This document shows, piece by piece, positions 34,659 to 44,683 of a stretch of 64,000 bases of DNA. The notes beneath the pieces are model-generated. The model saw only the letters and a list, made by a program, of their open reading frames with translations, had not been told where the DNA came from and searched no databases. This stretch comes from Hasllibacter halocynthiae (lineage in GTDB: Bacteria; Pseudomonadota; Alphaproteobacteria; Rhodobacterales; Rhodobacteraceae). Position 1 is the first letter of the stretch; each line of letters starts with the position of its first letter. The translations under genes and the position numbers were made by a program. The stretch lies in contig NZ_PVTT01000003.1 in NCBI RefSeq assembly GCF_003003095.1, positions 1 through 64,000 on the forward strand, in the 5' to 3' direction.

Positions 34659-35789
34659 ATGAGCGAGACCACATCCCAGGCGGGCGCGCCGGACGGCCCG
34701 GCGCCCATGCGCTTCGAGGACGACCGCGGCTCGCGCCGCTCGGTCTGGATCGCGCTCGCGCTGGTCGTCGCCGTCGTCGCCTGGATGGCGAGCGGCCTCG
34801 TCCTGCCCGCGCGGGAGGAGGGGGCCCTGCCGGAGGCGCCGGCCGTCCTTCCCGTCTCGGTCGCGACCCGCCCCTCCGCCGCGGCGCCGGTGACGCTGGT
34901 CTTCCGCGCCCAGGGGCAGGCGCAGCCCGACCGCGACACGATGATCCGGGCCGAGGCGTCCGGCGACGTGGACGAGGTCTACGTCATGAAGGGCGAGAGC
35001 GTGGAGGAGGGCATGGTGATCGCGCGGCTGACCACCGAGCGCCTGGACGCCGACCTCGCCCGCGCCCGCGAGGAGGAGGTCCGCGCCCGCCGCGAGCTGG
35101 AGAACGCCGAGTCCCTGCTGGAGCGGGGGGTGGCCACGGGCGACCGGGTCGCGCAGGCGCGCGCCGCGCTCGCGGGGGCGCAGGCGCAGGTCGTCGCGGC
35201 CGAGACCGCGCTGGACGGCGCCGACATCGTCGCGCCCTTCGGCGGGCGGCTCGAGACGATGACCCTCGACGAGGGGGAGTTCGTGTCGGCCGGGGCGGAG
35301 GTCGCGCGCCTCGTGGACAACCGCCCCCTTACCGTCGCCGTCCAGGTCCCCCAGCAGGAGCTGGAGGCCATCGAGGACGGCCAGCCGGCCTCCGTCGCCT
35401 TCATCACCGGCGAGGAGCGGGCGGGGCGCGTCACCTTCGTCGGCTCGGCCGCCGCCTCGGAGACGCGCACCTTCCTGGCCGAGATAGAGGTTCCCAACGA
35501 AGACGGCGCCATCCCCGCCGGCATCTCCGCCGAGGTCGAGATCCCCACGGGCGAGACGCTGGCCCATTTCGTCCAGCCCTCGGTCATCTCGCTCGGCACG
35601 GAGGGGGAGACGGGGGTGAAGACGGTCGAGGACGGCCGCGTCGCCTTCCACGAGGTCGAGGTCGTGCGCGCCGAGATCGACGGCGTCTGGGTCACCGGCC
35701 TGCCGGACCGCGTCGAGCTGATCACCGTGGGCCAGGGATTCGTTCGCGCCGGCGAGCCGGTGGTCGCCCGCCCCGAGGTGGAGGGATGA
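34659..35789 (+). CDS. RND efflux periplasmic adaptor (membrane fusion protein)
   Basis: A 376-residue HlyD/AcrA-family adaptor. An uncleaved N-terminal helix (VWIALALVVAVVAWMASGLV) anchors it in the inner membrane. Typical landmarks follow: RAEASGDVDEVYVMKGESVE (lipoyl half), a short coiled coil (ARAREEEVRARRELENAESL), APFGGRLETMTLDEGEFVSA (second lipoyl half), and PNEDGAIPAGISAEVEIPTG. It links the RND pump to an outer-membrane channel, not found in this window. Its stop overlaps the pump gene's ATG. Confidence 0.88.
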   Translation: MSETTSQAGAPDGPAPMRFEDDRGSRRSVWIALALVVAVVAWMASGLVLPAREEGALPEAPAVLPVSVATRPSAAAPVTLVFRAQGQAQPDRDTMIRAEASGDVDEVYVMKGESVEEGMVIARLTTERLDADLARAREEEVRARRELENAESLLERGVATGDRVAQARAALAGAQAQVVAAETALDGADIVAPFGGRLETMTLDEGEFVSAGAEVARLVDNRPLTVAVQVPQQELEAIEDGQPASVAFITGEERAGRVTFVGSAAASETRTFLAEIEVPNEDGAIPAGISAEVEIPTGETLAHFVQPSVISLGTEGETGVKTVEDGRVAFHEVEVVRAEIDGVWVTGLPDRVELITVGQGFVRAGEPVVARPEVEG

Positions 35790-38700
35790 ACGCGATCATC
35801 GACGCGGCCTTCTCGCGCAGCCGCGTGGTCGCCGTCGTTCTGGCGCTGCTCCTGGCGGTGGGGGCGGTGGCCTACGTCGCCATACCCAAGGAGGCGAGCC
35901 CGGAGATACCGCTGCCGCTGGTCTACGTCTCGACCGGCCTCGAGGGGATCAGCCCGGCCGACGCCGAGCGCCTGCTGCTCGAGCCGATGGAGAGGGGGTT
36001 CGCCGACCTCGAGGGCCTGCAGGAGATCCGGTCCGAGGCGGCGGAGGGCTTCGCCTCCGTGCAGCTGGAGTTCCAGGCCGGGGGCGACATCGACGAGGCG
36101 CTCGACGAGGTGCGCGAGGCGGTCGACCGGATCGAGGGCGACCTGCCCGAGGGGGCCTACGACCTCACCGTGACGGAGATCAACCTGGCCCTCTTCCCGA
36201 TCCTGACCGTGATCCTCTCCGGGCCCGTGCCCGAGCGGACGCTGAACGCGATCGCCGAGGACGCGCAGGACGCGGTCGAGGGCCTCGCGGGGGTGCTGGA
36301 GGTCGACATCGGCGGGCAGCGCGACGAGTTCCTGGAGATCCTGATCGATCCGATCGTGTTCCAGACCTACAACCTCTCCTTCGACGAGCTGATCGGCCAG
36401 CTCCAGCGCAACAACCGCCTCATCGCGGCGGGCGCCATCGAGACGGGGGGCGGCCGGATCGTGCTGAAGGTGCCGGGGCTGATCGAGGACGCGGCCGACG
36501 TGCTCGACCTGCCGGTGAAGGTGCGCGGGGACGCGGTCGTCACCTTCTCGGACATCGCCACCGTGCGGCGCGCCTTCCTCGACCCCACGGGCTTCGCGCG
36601 CATCGACGGGCAGCCGGCCCTCTCGCTCGAGGTGGTGAAGCGTTCGGGCGCCAACATCATCGAGACCGTCGCCGAGACGCGCGCGACGATCGAGGCGCTG
36701 CGCGCCGACTGGCCCGAGGCGGTCGACGTCGACTTCCTGCAGGACCAGTCCGAGGAGGTCGAGACGTTCCTCTCGGACCTTGAGGCGAACGTCATCGCGG
36801 CGGTGATCCTCGTGATGATCGTGGTGGTCTTCGCGCTCGGCGTGCGCTCGGCGCTGCTGGTGGGGCTGGCGATACCGGGGGCGTTCCTCGCGGGGGTCAC
36901 CGCGCTCTGGGCGATGGGGTACACGATGAACATCGTGGTGCTCTTCTCGCTCATCCTCGTGGTGGGGATGCTCGTGGACGGCGCGATCGTCACCGTCGAG
37001 CTGGCCGACCGCCGCCTGCAGGACGGCGCGAGCCCGCGCGCCGCCTACGCCGAGGCCGCCAAGCGCATGGCCTGGCCGGTCATCGCCTCGACCGCCACCA
37101 CGCTGAGCGTGTTCGTCCCCCTCCTCTTTTGGTCGGGGATGGTGGGGCAGTTCATGAAGTTCCTGCCCGTCACGGTCATCCTGACGCTCACGGCGTCCCT
37201 CTTCATGGCGCTGATCTTCATCCCGGTGCTGGGCGGCGTGATCGGCCGGCGCCAGCCGCAGAGCGCGGGCGCCAAGCGCGCGCTCCACGCCGCGGAGGCG
37301 GGCGACCCGCGCGGGATCGGCGGCGCGACGGGCGCCTACGTGCGCGTGCTCGGGTGGGCGGTGCTGCATCCCGGCGCGACCGTGCTGGTGGCGGTCGCGG
37401 TCCTTCTGGCGGCGTTCGGGGCCTATGCGCAGTTCGGCCGCGGCGTCAGCTTCTTCCCCTCGGTCGAGCCGGAGTTCATGTCCGTCGAGATCCGCGCGCG
37501 CGACAACTTCTCGATCTGGGAGCGGGACGCCCTCGTGCGGGCGGTGGAGGCGCGGCTGCTGGACTATCCTTCCGTCGACAGCGTCTACGCCCGGTCGACC
37601 CTGGCGGCGGGGCAGGGCGACGAGGAGGTGATCGGGACGATCCAGCTCGACCTCGCGGAATGGGACACCCGGCCCACGGCCGAGGCGATCGGCGAGCGCA
37701 TCCGAGAGGACACCGCCGGGATCGCCGGGATCGACGTGCAGGTGCAGACGCAGAACGCGGGCCCGGCGGCGGGCAAGCCCGTCAGCCTGCAGGTGCGCGC
37801 CGCCGATCCGGCCGCGCAGTCCGAGGCGGTGGACGACGTCCTCGCCCTCATGGGCGAGGTGGGGGGCTTCACCGACGTCACCGACACGCGGCCCCTGCCG
37901 GGGGTCGAGGTCTCGATCCTCGTGGACCGGGCGGAGGCCGCGCGCTACGGGGCGGACGTCTCGCTTCTGGGGCAGGCGGTGCAGCTGCTGACCCAGGGGA
38001 TCGCCGTGACCGAGTACCGGCCCTCCGACGCGGAGGGCGCGCTCGACATCCGGGTGCGCTTCCCGCGCGAGGACCGCACCCTCGCCGAGCTGGGCAACCT
38101 GCGCGTGCCGACGCCCGCGGGCCTCGTGCCGATCTCGAACTTCGTGACCTTCGCCCCGACCGAGCGGGTCGGCACCATTCGCCGCGTCGACGAGGAGCGG
38201 GTCGTCACCATCGAGGCCAACGTCGCGCCCGGCCTTCTCGTCAACGACCAGGTCACGGCGCTGCAGGCCGCGCTGGAGGCCGCCGACCTGCCGGACGGCA
38301 CCGCCTACGCCTTCGGCGGCGAGGCCGAGGACCAGGCGGAGGCGGCGCAGTTCCTCGTCGCGGCTTTCGTGGCGGCGATCTTCGGGATGCTGCTGATCCT
38401 GCTCCTGCAGTTCAACAGCTTCTATCAGGCCCTCGTGGTGATGAGCGCGATCGTCTTCTCGGTCGCGGGGGTCCTTCTGGGGCTTCTGGTGACCGGGCGG
38501 CCCTTCGGGATCGTGATGGGCGGCATCGGGGTGATCGCGCTGGCGGGGATCGTGGTGAACAACAACATCGTCCTCATCGACACGTTCAACGACCTGCGCC
38601 GCACGGGCATGGATCCGCGCGAGGCCGCGATCCGCACGGGCGCGCAGCGCCTGCGGCCCGTGCTGCTGACCTCGGTCACGACGGCGCTGGGGCTGATGCC

Positions 38701-38917
38701 GATGGTGCTGGGGGCGAACCTGAACTTCGCCGCCCGCACCGTGGCCCTCGGCGCCCCCTCGACGCAGTGGTGGACCGAGCTGTCAACCGCGATCGCCGGC
38801 GGCCTCGTGGTGGCGACGGTCCTGACGCTCGTGGTGACGCCCGCCATGCTGATGCTGCGGCGCCCCCAGCTGCGCGTCCGCCGGCGCCGCAGGGCGCGGC
38901 CCGCCCCGTCCGCCTAG
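35786..38917 (+). CDS. RND family efflux transporter permease
   Basis: A 1043-residue inner-membrane pump of the AcrB/MdtB superfamily with 12 expected membrane helices and two large periplasmic loops. The start MNAIIDAAFSRSRVVAVVLA, the motif IPKEASPEIPLPLVYVS, the charged helix-4 region LVVGMLVDGAIVTVELADRR (proton relay Asp), and VIALAGIVVNNNIVLIDTFN in the second half are diagnostic. It would export drugs, solvents or other amphiphiles by proton antiport. Substrate cannot be told from sequence. The C-terminus is Arg-rich. ATG 35786 overlaps the adaptor's stop. Confidence 0.92.
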   Translation: MNAIIDAAFSRSRVVAVVLALLLAVGAVAYVAIPKEASPEIPLPLVYVSTGLEGISPADAERLLLEPMERGFADLEGLQEIRSEAAEGFASVQLEFQAGGDIDEALDEVREAVDRIEGDLPEGAYDLTVTEINLALFPILTVILSGPVPERTLNAIAEDAQDAVEGLAGVLEVDIGGQRDEFLEILIDPIVFQTYNLSFDELIGQLQRNNRLIAAGAIETGGGRIVLKVPGLIEDAADVLDLPVKVRGDAVVTFSDIATVRRAFLDPTGFARIDGQPALSLEVVKRSGANIIETVAETRATIEALRADWPEAVDVDFLQDQSEEVETFLSDLEANVIAAVILVMIVVVFALGVRSALLVGLAIPGAFLAGVTALWAMGYTMNIVVLFSLILVVGMLVDGAIVTVELADRRLQDGASPRAAYAEAAKRMAWPVIASTATTLSVFVPLLFWSGMVGQFMKFLPVTVILTLTASLFMALIFIPVLGGVIGRRQPQSAGAKRALHAAEAGDPRGIGGATGAYVRVLGWAVLHPGATVLVAVAVLLAAFGAYAQFGRGVSFFPSVEPEFMSVEIRARDNFSIWERDALVRAVEARLLDYPSVDSVYARSTLAAGQGDEEVIGTIQLDLAEWDTRPTAEAIGERIREDTAGIAGIDVQVQTQNAGPAAGKPVSLQVRAADPAAQSEAVDDVLALMGEVGGFTDVTDTRPLPGVEVSILVDRAEAARYGADVSLLGQAVQLLTQGIAVTEYRPSDAEGALDIRVRFPREDRTLAELGNLRVPTPAGLVPISNFVTFAPTERVGTIRRVDEERVVTIEANVAPGLLVNDQVTALQAALEAADLPDGTAYAFGGEAEDQAEAAQFLVAAFVAAIFGMLLILLLQFNSFYQALVVMSAIVFSVAGVLLGLLVTGRPFGIVMGGIGVIALAGIVVNNNIVLIDTFNDLRRTGMDPREAAIRTGAQRLRPVLLTSVTTALGLMPMVLGANLNFAARTVALGAPSTQWWTELSTAIAGGLVVATVLTLVVTPAMLMLRRPQLRVRRRRRARPAPSA

Positions 38918-39100
38918 CGGCGGCCGCGCCCGCTTCCCCCTAAGCTTGGGCGGATTCTCACACGGGTTCTTCGGCCGATGCGCGAGAAGTCGCACATTGC
39001 CGGAAAAAAAGGCGGGTTCTTCATGGTCCGGTGGCGATTCGGTGTTCCCCGGCCGGGGGGCGGGGCGGCAGGCATCCCGGCACGAAAAAGGGAGGACGAC

Positions 39101-40084
39101 ATGAAGACCATCCATCTGGCGGCGGCCGCGCTGGCCGCGACCGGCACCCTGGCGCACGCCCAGGACGACCGCGAAGGCTGGCCCGAGAGCTTCACGGTCG
39201 GCACGGCGTCGCAGGGCGGGACCTATTTCGCCTACGGCTCGGGCTGGGCGAACCTCGTGGCGGACGAGCTGGGGCTGACGGGCGGCGGCGAGGTCACGGG
39301 CGGGCCGATGCAGAACATGGCCCTCGTGCACACCGGCGACGCGCAGTTCGGCATGACCACCATGGGCCCGGCGGCCGAGTCCATCGCCGGGACCAACCCG
39401 ATCGCGCCCGGCATGACCATGGACAACGCCTGCGCGATCTTCCCGATGTACCAGACGCCGTTCTCCGTGACGGCGCTGTCCTCCTCGGGGATCGAGAGCA
39501 TCGGGGACATCCCCGAGGGCGCGCGCATCGGCTTCGGCCCCGCGGGCTCGACCTCGGACACCTACTTCCCGCGCATGATGGACGAGCTGGGCGTCGACTA
39601 CGAGCGGCGCAACGGCGGCTGGTCCGACCTCGGGGGCCAGCTCCAGGACGGGCTGCTGGACGTGATCGCCTTCGCCGCGGGCGTGCCCGTGCCGGCGGTC
39701 TCGCAGCTGGAGGTGCAGACCGACGTGAACATCATCGAGTTCACGGAGGACGAGCAGCAGCAGATCCTCGAGGCGTTCCCCGTCTCGCAGTTCGAGATCC
39801 CGGCCGACACCTACACCACGCTGGACGGCGACGCGCGCTCGGTCTCGATGTGGAACTTCGCCATCGCCAACTGCGATCTGCCGGCCTCGTTCGTGAACGC
39901 GGTGGTGGACGTGGTGATGTCGGACAACGACCGGATGGTGAACATCCACCGCGCCGCCCGCTCCACCCTGCCGGAGAACTGGGACAAGAACGCGGGCGTG
40001 CTGCCCTGGCATCCCGGCGCGGCCCGGTGGTTCGAGGAGAACGCCGGCGCGGACATCCCCGCCGACCAGATCCACGGCGGCTGA
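39101..40084 (+). CDS. TAXI-type TRAP transporter solute-binding protein
   Basis: A 327-residue periplasmic protein of the TAXI (TRAP-associated extracytoplasmic immunogenic) family. Signal peptide residues 1-20 (AAAALAATGTLAHAQ), then SFTVGTASQGGTYFAYGSGW, QNMALVHTGDAQFGMTTMG and GARIGFGPAGSTSDTYFPRM, all characteristic. It binds a small carboxylate such as glutamate or a C4-dicarboxylate and hands it to the fused TRAP permease 155 bp downstream. A strong site GGGAGGACGAC precedes ATG 39101. The 180 bp upstream contain an A-rich stretch and should hold the promoter. Confidence 0.9.
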   Translation: MKTIHLAAAALAATGTLAHAQDDREGWPESFTVGTASQGGTYFAYGSGWANLVADELGLTGGGEVTGGPMQNMALVHTGDAQFGMTTMGPAAESIAGTNPIAPGMTMDNACAIFPMYQTPFSVTALSSSGIESIGDIPEGARIGFGPAGSTSDTYFPRMMDELGVDYERRNGGWSDLGGQLQDGLLDVIAFAAGVPVPAVSQLEVQTDVNIIEFTEDEQQQILEAFPVSQFEIPADTYTTLDGDARSVSMWNFAIANCDLPASFVNAVVDVVMSDNDRMVNIHRAARSTLPENWDKNAGVLPWHPGAARWFEENAGADIPADQIHGG

Positions 40085-40239
40085 ACGACGCACCGGCGCC
40101 CGCGGCCCCCCGGGGCCCCGGGCGCCGGACCCCGCGCGAGGGAGGAGGGGCCGCCCACGGGGCCGCCCCCCGCGCACGCCCCCCCGGGAGAGGGGGCAGC
40201 GCGCCGCGCGGATCGACATCCGAGCAAGGGGGAACGGCC

Positions 40240-42693
40240 ATGACCGGGAACGCACGCGAGGGGGCGGCCGCGATCGCCCCGAACGACGGGGACACGGTGC
40301 CCGAGACGCCGCTGGGGGGGCCGGTGGTCGCCGAAGGGGTCGACGAGGAGCCCGTCGAGAGCAACCGGCGCCTCTTCGCGGGCTGGGCCTTCTGGGTGGT
40401 GGCGGCGATGGCCGCGCTCTACGCCCTCTTCCACATGGCGGCGCTGAACGGCTGGTCGATCCGGGCCTGGACGGGCGTGGACCTTCCCCTCCTGCCCACC
40501 TTCCCCATGGAGACCTGGAACTTCCGCATCGTCCACGTGGCGGGCGCGCTCGTGCTGGGCTTCGTGCTCTACGCCGCGCGGACCTTCGGCCAGCCCGAGG
40601 AGGGGCCCGAGCGGGCGCGCGCCTCGCGGCATCCGCTGGACCTCCTGGCCTGGGCGGCGCTCCTGCCGGCGCTCTACGCCTGCTGGACCGCGATCGGCTT
40701 CGCCGGGGACATCGCGGGCGGCGCGATGTGGAACGGCATCGACGAGGGCATCCGGACCGCGGAGATCTGGCACTACGGCGTGCCCCTCGTCGCGGCGACC
40801 GCCCTCGGCATCGCGATCGGCTGGGCCCGCCCGCGCGCGCGCGACGCGATCCCGCCCGCCGACCTCGTCCTCGGCGTCTGCGCCCTGGGCGTCGCGATCT
40901 ACCTCGTGACCATCTACGGCACCTTGATGCGCAACTCGACGGGCACGCCCTTCGCGCCCATCGGCATCTCGCTGGCCGCGCTGGCGGGCACCGCCCTCAT
41001 CATGGAGCTGACGCGCCGGGTCGCGGGCCTCGCCCTCATCGTGATCGCGGGGGTGTTCCTGCTCTACGTGTTCGTCGGCGACATGCTTCCGGGCTTCCTG
41101 AACGCGCCCGACATCGCGTGGGAGCGGTTCTTCTCCCAGGTCTACACCGACGCGGGGATCCTCGGGCCGACCACGGCGGTGTCGTCCACCTACATCATCC
41201 TCTTCATCATCTTCGCGGCCTTCCTGCAGGCGTCGAAGGTGGGCGACTACTTCGTCAACTTCGCCTTCGCCGCCGCGGGGCGCGCGCGGGGCGGGCCGGC
41301 CAAGGTCGCGATCTTCGCCTCCGGCCTTATGGGCATGATCAACGGCACGAGCGCCGGCAACGTGGTCGCCACGGGCTCGCTCACGATCCCCTTGATGAAG
41401 AAGGTGGGCTACCGGCCCACGACCTCGGGCGCGGTGGAGGCCGCGGCCTCGACGGGCGGGCAGATCATGCCGCCCATCATGGGCGCCGGCGCCTTCATCA
41501 TGGCCGAGATCACGGGCATCCCCTACACGGACATCGCGGTGGCCGCGATCATCCCGGCGATCCTCTACTTCGTGTCGATCTACTTCATGGTCGATTTCGA
41601 GGCGGCCAAGCTGGGCATGCGCGGCATGCGCGAGGACGAGCTGCCCAGGTTCCGCGACATGGCGCGCCGGGTCTTCCTGTTCCTGCCGATCGTGATCCTG
41701 ATCGCGGCCCTCTTCATGGGCTACTCGGTCATCCGGGCCGGCACGCTGGCGACCGTGGCGGCGGCCGTCGTCTCGTGGGTGCAGCCGACGCGGGTGGGCT
41801 ACGCGGTCACGCTGGCGCTCCTCGCGGTGCTGGGGGCGGCGGTGTTCCTGCCCGGCCTCGCCGAGATGGCGACGGGCGGGGCGGGGGCGACCGTCCTCGT
41901 CGGGGCGGCCGTCGCCGCGGCCGCGTTCTGGGCCTTCCGCTACCGCGGCCCGGGCATGGGCCCGGCCAAGGTCGCCCGCGCCTTCGAGTCGGCGGGGTAC
42001 ATGTCGATCCAGATCATCGCCGTCTGCGCCTGCGCGGGCATCATCGTGGGCGTGATCTCGCTGACGGGGGTGGGCGCGCGCTTCTCCTCGGTGCTGCTGG
42101 GGATCGCGGACGCCAACCAGCTGCTCGCGCTCTTCTTCGCGATGTGCATCGCGATCCTCCTGGGGATGGGTATGCCGACCACGGCCGCCTACGCGGTCGC
42201 GGCGAGCGTCGTCGCGCCGGGCCTCGTGCAGATGGGCATCCCGATGCTGACGGCGCACTTCTTCGTGTTCTACTTCGCCGTCGTCTCGGCCATCACGCCG
42301 CCCGTCGCGCTGGCGAGCTACGCGGCGGCGGGGATCTCGGGCTCGAACCCGATGAGCACCTCGGTCGCCTCGTTCAAGATCGGCATCTCGGCCTTCATCG
42401 TGCCGTTCATGTTCTTCTACAACTCGGCGATCCTGATGGACGGGACCTGGCTGGAGGTGCTGCGCGCGGGCGCCACGGCGGTGTTCGGGGTGTTCCTGCT
42501 GTCATCGGGCGTGCAGGGGTGGTGGTCCGGCGACAGGGCCAACCCGGTGATCCGCGCGGCGCTGGTGGTCGTGGCCCTCTTCATGATTGAAGGGGGGGTC
42601 GTGACCGACCTGATCGGCGTCGGCGGCGCGGCCGCCCTCTTCTTCCTGGCGCGGGCCGGCCGCCCGCGGCGGGAGGAGGAGCCCGCGGTCTGA
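40240..42693 (+). CDS. TRAP transporter fused permease (4TM+12TM)
   Basis: An 817-residue permease combining the small DctQ-like and large DctM-like subunits, the usual partner of TAXI binding proteins. Landmarks: FWVVAAMAALYALFHMAALN at the start, FASGLMGMINGTSAGNVVAT, EAAASTGGQIMPPIMGAGAF, and near the end LLGMGMPTTAAYAVAASVVA and FVFYFAVVSAITPPVALASY. Sodium-driven uptake is known for the family. The ATG at 40240 follows AAGGGGGAA. The 155-bp gap from the binding protein holds GC-rich repeats only. The sensor-kinase gene follows after 55 bp, which suggests control of uptake by that system. Confidence 0.92.
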   Translation: MTGNAREGAAAIAPNDGDTVPETPLGGPVVAEGVDEEPVESNRRLFAGWAFWVVAAMAALYALFHMAALNGWSIRAWTGVDLPLLPTFPMETWNFRIVHVAGALVLGFVLYAARTFGQPEEGPERARASRHPLDLLAWAALLPALYACWTAIGFAGDIAGGAMWNGIDEGIRTAEIWHYGVPLVAATALGIAIGWARPRARDAIPPADLVLGVCALGVAIYLVTIYGTLMRNSTGTPFAPIGISLAALAGTALIMELTRRVAGLALIVIAGVFLLYVFVGDMLPGFLNAPDIAWERFFSQVYTDAGILGPTTAVSSTYIILFIIFAAFLQASKVGDYFVNFAFAAAGRARGGPAKVAIFASGLMGMINGTSAGNVVATGSLTIPLMKKVGYRPTTSGAVEAAASTGGQIMPPIMGAGAFIMAEITGIPYTDIAVAAIIPAILYFVSIYFMVDFEAAKLGMRGMREDELPRFRDMARRVFLFLPIVILIAALFMGYSVIRAGTLATVAAAVVSWVQPTRVGYAVTLALLAVLGAAVFLPGLAEMATGGAGATVLVGAAVAAAAFWAFRYRGPGMGPAKVARAFESAGYMSIQIIAVCACAGIIVGVISLTGVGARFSSVLLGIADANQLLALFFAMCIAILLGMGMPTTAAYAVAASVVAPGLVQMGIPMLTAHFFVFYFAVVSAITPPVALASYAAAGISGSNPMSTSVASFKIGISAFIVPFMFFYNSAILMDGTWLEVLRAGATAVFGVFLLSSGVQGWWSGDRANPVIRAALVVVALFMIEGGVVTDLIGVGGAAALFFLARAGRPRREEEPAV

Positions 42694-42748
42694 GGGGTCC
42701 GGCCGAGGGGCAGGCGGGGCCTTGCCCGCCGGCGGGTTCTGCCGAACG

Positions 42749-44683
42749 ATGGACGCCGTGACCCCCTCCGGCGCCTCCCCCCCGCCCGGCCGGCCCCTTC
42801 GGCGCCGGGCGGGGTCGCTCGCCGCGGCCGCGCTGGTCCTCGCCGCGGCCGCGGGGGCCGCCCTGCTCGCCCTGCCGCGGATCGAGGAGGGGCTGAGGCA
42901 GGCCGCGCGCGAGCGGGGCGAGGTCACCCTCGCCCTCGCGGCGCAGGCGATCGACCAGCTCGTCCGCCGGTTCGACCCCATCCCCGAGCTGATCGCCGCC
43001 CGCCCGCACCTGCGCGGCGCGCTGGCCAGCCCCGGAAGCGCCACCCAGGTCGCCTTCGTCAACGAGCAGCTGCGCCTCACGGCGCGGGCGGTCGGCGCGT
43101 CGGACGTCGTCCTCGTTGGCCTGGACGGCACGGTGGTCGCCGCGGCCTCCTACCGCGAGGGGGCGACACCGATCGGCCGCGACGTGCTGCACCGGCCGCA
43201 CGTCCATTCGGCCGCGCGAGGCCGGGCCGCCTTCTTCCACGCCGCCGGCCCCGAGGGCGAGGCGGGCAGCTTCCACTTCTCGGCGCCGGTGCTGGACGGG
43301 ATCGACGTGATCGGCGTGGTCTCGGTCCGCATCGACCTGCGGGAGATCGAGGCCGGATGGCAGGACCTGCGCGGCGAGATCGCGCTGGCCGACGAGGGGG
43401 GCATCATCTTCATGTCGTCCCGCCCCGAATGGACGTTCAGGACGCTCGCCCCCCTCTCGGAGGCGCGGCGGGCCGAGATCGCGGCCGCGCGGCAGTTCTT
43501 CCCCGGCCGGCTGCGGCCCCTGGACGCCAAGCTCAGCCCGCTCTCGGACGGGATGGTGCGGATCGAGATGGGCGCCGGGCAGCCGGGCGGGGGAACGGGG
43601 ACGGCGGATGCGGGGGGCATCTTCCTCGTCTCCTCCGCGCCGGTCGCGCTGCCCGGCTGGCACGCCATCGTGCTCGAGCCGCTCGGCCCGATCGAGGCGC
43701 AGGCGCGGCGGGTCCTCCTCGGCTGGGCGGCGGGGGCGCTGGCGCTCGTGCTGCTGCTCGTGGCGCTGGCCCAGCGGATCGCCCGCCGGCGCGAGATCGA
43801 GCGTTCCGCCCGGGCCGAGCGCGACCGGCTGGAGCGGCGCGTCCGCGAACGCACGGCCGAGCTGGGCGCCGCGAACGGCCGGCTGCAACGCGAGATCGCC
43901 GAGCGGCGCGACGCCGAGGCCCGCCTGAAGCGCACCCAGGAGCATCTGGTCCAGGCCGGCAAGCTCGCCGCGCTCGGCAAGATGTCGGCGGCCCTCTCGC
44001 ACGAGATCAACCAGCCGCTCGCGGCGATAAAGTCCTACGCCTCGAACGCGGGCGCCTTCCTCGACCGCGGACGCGAGGACGAGGCGCGCGAGAACGTCCG
44101 CCGCATCGCGCGGATGACGGACCGGGTCGCGCGCATCTCGACCCATCTTCGCAACTTCGCCCGCCGCCCGGACGACGCGCTCGTCGCGGTCGACCTCCGG
44201 CGCGCGGTCGAGCAGGCGCTCGAGCTGATGGAGCCGGAGCTTCGCGCCCGCGGCGTGCGGGTCGCGGTGGACGCGCCCGCGGCGCCGCTGCACGCGAAGG
44301 GCGGCGAGGTGCGGCTGCAGCAGGTTCTGGTCAACATCCTCAGCAACGCCGTGGCCGCCATGGGGGAGGCGGACGATCCCCGCATCGAGATCGGGATAAC
44401 CGAGGCGGACGGCCCCGGGGGCCCCGCGGTCGAGGTCACGGTCCGCGACCACGGGCCGGGCCTCGACCCCGAGACGGCCGACCAGCTCTTCGAGCCGTTC
44501 TTCTCGCGCCGCTCGGACAAGCGCGGGCTGGGGCTGGGGCTGTCCATCTCCTACAACATCGTCGAGGATTTCGGCGGCACGCTCGACGCGCGCACCCACC
44601 CCGGCGGCGGCGCCGAGTTCCGCATCCGCCTGCGCCCGGCGGGCGAGGGCGAGGCGGCGGCGCCCCTGGCGGTGCCGGCATGA
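42749..44683 (+). CDS. DctB-like sensor histidine kinase
   Basis: A 644-residue membrane kinase resembling C4-dicarboxylate sensor DctB. A first helix (AGSLAAAALVLAAAAGAALL) and a second near residue 335 (LGWAAGALALVLLLVALA) enclose a periplasmic double-PAS-like sensor (DVVLVGLDGTVVAAASYREG). The cytoplasmic part has a coiled linker, the H-box LSHEINQPLAAIKSYASNAG (phosphorylated His), N-box QVLVNILSNAVAAM, G1 DHGPGL and G2 GLGLGLSISYNIV. It should phosphorylate the next protein. ATG 42749 lacks a clear ribosome binding site; TTG 42722 would give a longer version. The stop overlaps the next ATG. Confidence 0.88.
   Translation: MDAVTPSGASPPPGRPLRRRAGSLAAAALVLAAAAGAALLALPRIEEGLRQAARERGEVTLALAAQAIDQLVRRFDPIPELIAARPHLRGALASPGSATQVAFVNEQLRLTARAVGASDVVLVGLDGTVVAAASYREGATPIGRDVLHRPHVHSAARGRAAFFHAAGPEGEAGSFHFSAPVLDGIDVIGVVSVRIDLREIEAGWQDLRGEIALADEGGIIFMSSRPEWTFRTLAPLSEARRAEIAAARQFFPGRLRPLDAKLSPLSDGMVRIEMGAGQPGGGTGTADAGGIFLVSSAPVALPGWHAIVLEPLGPIEAQARRVLLGWAAGALALVLLLVALAQRIARRREIERSARAERDRLERRVRERTAELGAANGRLQREIAERRDAEARLKRTQEHLVQAGKLAALGKMSAALSHEINQPLAAIKSYASNAGAFLDRGREDEARENVRRIARMTDRVARISTHLRNFARRPDDALVAVDLRRAVEQALELMEPELRARGVRVAVDAPAAPLHAKGGEVRLQQVLVNILSNAVAAMGEADDPRIEIGITEADGPGGPAVEVTVRDHGPGLDPETADQLFEPFFSRRSDKRGLGLGLSISYNIVEDFGGTLDARTHPGGGAEFRIRLRPAGEGEAAAPLAVPA

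Noticed and set aside
38918-39100. Sigma-54 (-24/-12) promoter before the TAXI-TRAP genes
   Set aside because: Sequences with GG-N10-GC spacing exist but none matches the wider TGGCAC-N5-TTGCW consensus convincingly.
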